Shown one piece after another: positions 11,609-12,902 of a stretch of 12,902 bases of DNA. Within the stretch, counting starts at the first letter, position 1. Each line of letters begins with the position of its first letter. Position numbers and translations under genes: made by a program. Origin of the DNA: Candidatus Eiseniibacteriota bacterium (lineage in GTDB: Bacteria > Joyebacterota > Joyebacteria > Joyebacterales > Joyebacteraceae); contig DAOVNE010000015.1 of NCBI GenBank assembly GCA_030630395.1, forward strand, positions 1 to 12,902, read 5' to 3'. The notes below the pieces were generated by a model. It made no database searches, had not been told where the DNA came from, and saw nothing but the letters and a program-made list of their open reading frames with translations.

Positions 11609-12902
11609 TCAGTGCTTGAAGTGACGCTGTCCCGTCATGATCATGGCTATCTGTCGCTCGTTGGCGGCCTTGATGACATCGGGGTCACCCTTGGAGCCAC
11701 CCGGCTGGATTATTGCCGTCACACCTGCCTCGGCCGCCGCATCCACGGCGTCGCGCATCGGGAAGAAGGCGTCGGATGCCATGACGCTCCCCTTGACCCT
11801 ATCGCCTGCTTTCCACACTGCCAGGATGCTTGCGTCGACGCGGCTCATCTGACCAGCGCCTATGCCGATCGTCTCCGTTCCGGTCACCAGGACAATGGCG
11901 TTCGAGCGGATGTGCTTCACCGCCCTCCACGCGAAGAGAAGCGAGTGAAGCTCCTCTGGTGTCGGCTCCCGCTCGGTGACCGTGCGGAGGTCCGCCTTCT
12001 CGAAGATATCTACATCCAGATCCTGGATCAGAAGCCCACCTGCTCCCAGAGACCTCATGTGCCGTTCGGGCTTCAGGTGATACTCCGTAACGTCCGGGAA
12101 CGGCGCCCTGACAATCCTCCGGTTCTTCTTCCCGCATATGAGTTCGAGGGCATTCCGGTAGTAGTCCGGAGCGATCACGGCCTCGACGAAGTGTGTTCCG
12201 TGGATGAGCTTCGCGGTCGCCATGTCGACACTTCTGTTGAGCGCAATAACGCTTCCGAATGCCGACATCGGATCACAGGCGAGGGCTCTCTCGTAGGCCT
12301 TGTCAAGCGTCGCAGCCGTGGCCACACCGCAGGGTGTTGCGTGCTTGATGACCGCCGCAGCAGGTTCATCAAACTCCCTGACGACGGCGAGCGCCGCATC
12401 GAGATCCATGATGTTGTTGTAGGAGAGTTCCTTCCCTGAGAGCTGCTCCGAACTTGGAACGCCGGGAGATTTGCTCCGTGGGCGAGAGCGATAGAAGGCA
12501 GCGTTCTGGTGCGGGTTCTCGCCGTATCTCAGGTCCTGTACTTTTTCGTACTCGAGGATCATGAAGCACGGCAGCGTGGATGCGTCCTTTCCACCACGCG
12601 CGAGGTATGAGTGGATGGCCCGGTCGTAGTCACGCGTTCTTGCGAAGGCATCGACGGCCAGTTGGCGGCGTGCCTCAGACGGGATCTCCCCCTCGTTCTC
12701 CTTCATCGTTCTCAGGATTGTGTCGTACTGATCCGGAGAGCTCACGACCACGACATTCTCGTAGTTCTTCGCCGCCGCTCTCAGAAGCGTCACCCCGCCG
12801 ATGTCGATCTCCTCAAGCGCCTCATCGAGCGTCGTGCCGTTTGTGGCCGTCACCCTCTCGAATGCGTAGAGGTTCACGATGACCATATCGATCCGATCGA
12901 TC
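11609..12902 (-). CDS. purH: Bifunctional AICAR transformylase / IMP cyclohydrolase, 5' end outside the window
   Basis: Catalyses the last two steps of IMP synthesis. The visible 430 residues begin inside the N-terminal cyclohydrolase domain (IDRIDMVIVNLYAF) and run to the natural C-terminus. About 90-100 residues are missing only because the window ends; bacterial PurH is typically 510-530. In the transformylase domain the catalytic Lys-His pair is in VIKHATPCGVA, followed by SAFGSVIALNRSVD, AVKHIRSNAIVL, GAGQMSRVD, ASDAFFPMRD and the closing AIIQPGGSKGDPDVIKAANE. The usual KHxNPCG motif has Thr for Asn. The methionine at 12884-12886 is internal, not the start. First visible gene of the purH-purE-purA cluster. 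Confidence 0.97.
   Translation of the reverse strand, partial: IDRIDMVIVNLYAFERVTATNGTTLDEALEEIDIGGVTLLRAAAKNYENVVVVSSPDQYDTILRTMKENEGEIPSEARRQLAVDAFARTRDYDRAIHSYLARGGKDASTLPCFMILEYEKVQDLRYGENPHQNAAFYRSRPRSKSPGVPSSEQLSGKELSYNNIMDLDAALAVVREFDEPAAAVIKHATPCGVATAATLDKAYERALACDPMSAFGSVIALNRSVDMATAKLIHGTHFVEAVIAPDYYRNALELICGKKNRRIVRAPFPDVTEYHLKPERHMRSLGAGGLLIQDLDVDIFEKADLRTVTEREPTPEELHSLLFAWRAVKHIRSNAIVLVTGTETIGIGAGQMSRVDASILAVWKAGDRVKGSVMASDAFFPMRDAVDAAAEAGVTAIIQPGGSKGDPDVIKAANERQIAMIMTGQRHFKH

Noticed and set aside
11591..12439. 282-codon plus-strand open frame opposite purH
   Set aside because: Antisense shadow of a highly conserved enzyme.
1..12902. CRISPR array, transposon ends, tRNA or rRNA genes
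   Set aside because: No regularly spaced repeat array, transposase or integrase reading frame, cloverleaf or rRNA-like stretch was seen on either strand. The only tandem repeats are the short ones at 5748-5836 and 9683-9716.

Overview
The window is about 13 kb of GC-rich bacterial DNA. Every gene I can support lies on the minus strand, so transcription runs from high to low coordinates. The mix suggests an uncultivated, probably anaerobic, Gram-negative-type bacterium. It has a lipoprotein with a classical lipobox, a secreted TonB-C protein, a GT-C glycosyltransferase fused to TPRs, the zinc-independent GTP cyclohydrolase FolE2, and two small proteins of families typical of anaerobes. The style resembles FCB-related or candidate-phylum genomes such as Eisenbacteria or Krumholzibacteria. 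That placement is an impression; no phylogenetic marker was compared.

Layout in transcription order. (1) 12902-9735: purine genes purH (5' end cut by the window), purE and purA. The purH-purE gap is 39 nt and purE/purA overlap by 4 nt (ATGA). (2) 9630-8146: folE2, then a SatD-like helix-turn-helix protein 24 nt downstream. A sigma70-like promoter fits directly before the folE2 ATG, which would give a leaderless mRNA. A perfect 17-bp tandem duplication lies just upstream of it. (3) 8026-7019: exported TPR protein ending in a TonB C-terminal-like domain. (4) 6835-5963: lipoprotein of unknown function, followed by two inverted repeats and nearly three copies of a 31-bp tandem repeat. (5) 5714-1427: probable operon of a GT39-like membrane glycosyltransferase with C-terminal TPRs, an ABC ATPase and a multi-spanning ABC-2-type permease. 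(6) 1306-1079: small DUF1858-type CxxC redox protein. (7) 947-666: 93-residue protein consisting mainly of a class III ribonucleotide reductase (NrdD) glycyl-radical C-terminal domain, followed by a hairpin terminator. (8) 665-169: about 500 bp without a convincing gene, holding a near-consensus promoter (TTGACT, 17 bp, TATAAT) and a leader of about 290 nt. (9) 168-1: start of an exported protein that runs out of the window.

The purine block and folE2 share a metabolic theme: IMP and AMP synthesis, and GTP-derived pterins or 7-deazaguanines. The glycosyltransferase and ABC genes suggest envelope polymer modification or export. I found no CRISPR array, transposase, integrase, toxin-antitoxin pair, tRNA or rRNA. 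The least ordinary items are the free-standing glycyl-radical domain, the folE2/SatD-like pair with a leaderless-type promoter, the repeat-dense spacer at 5715-5962, and the strong promoter with a long leader at 169-495.
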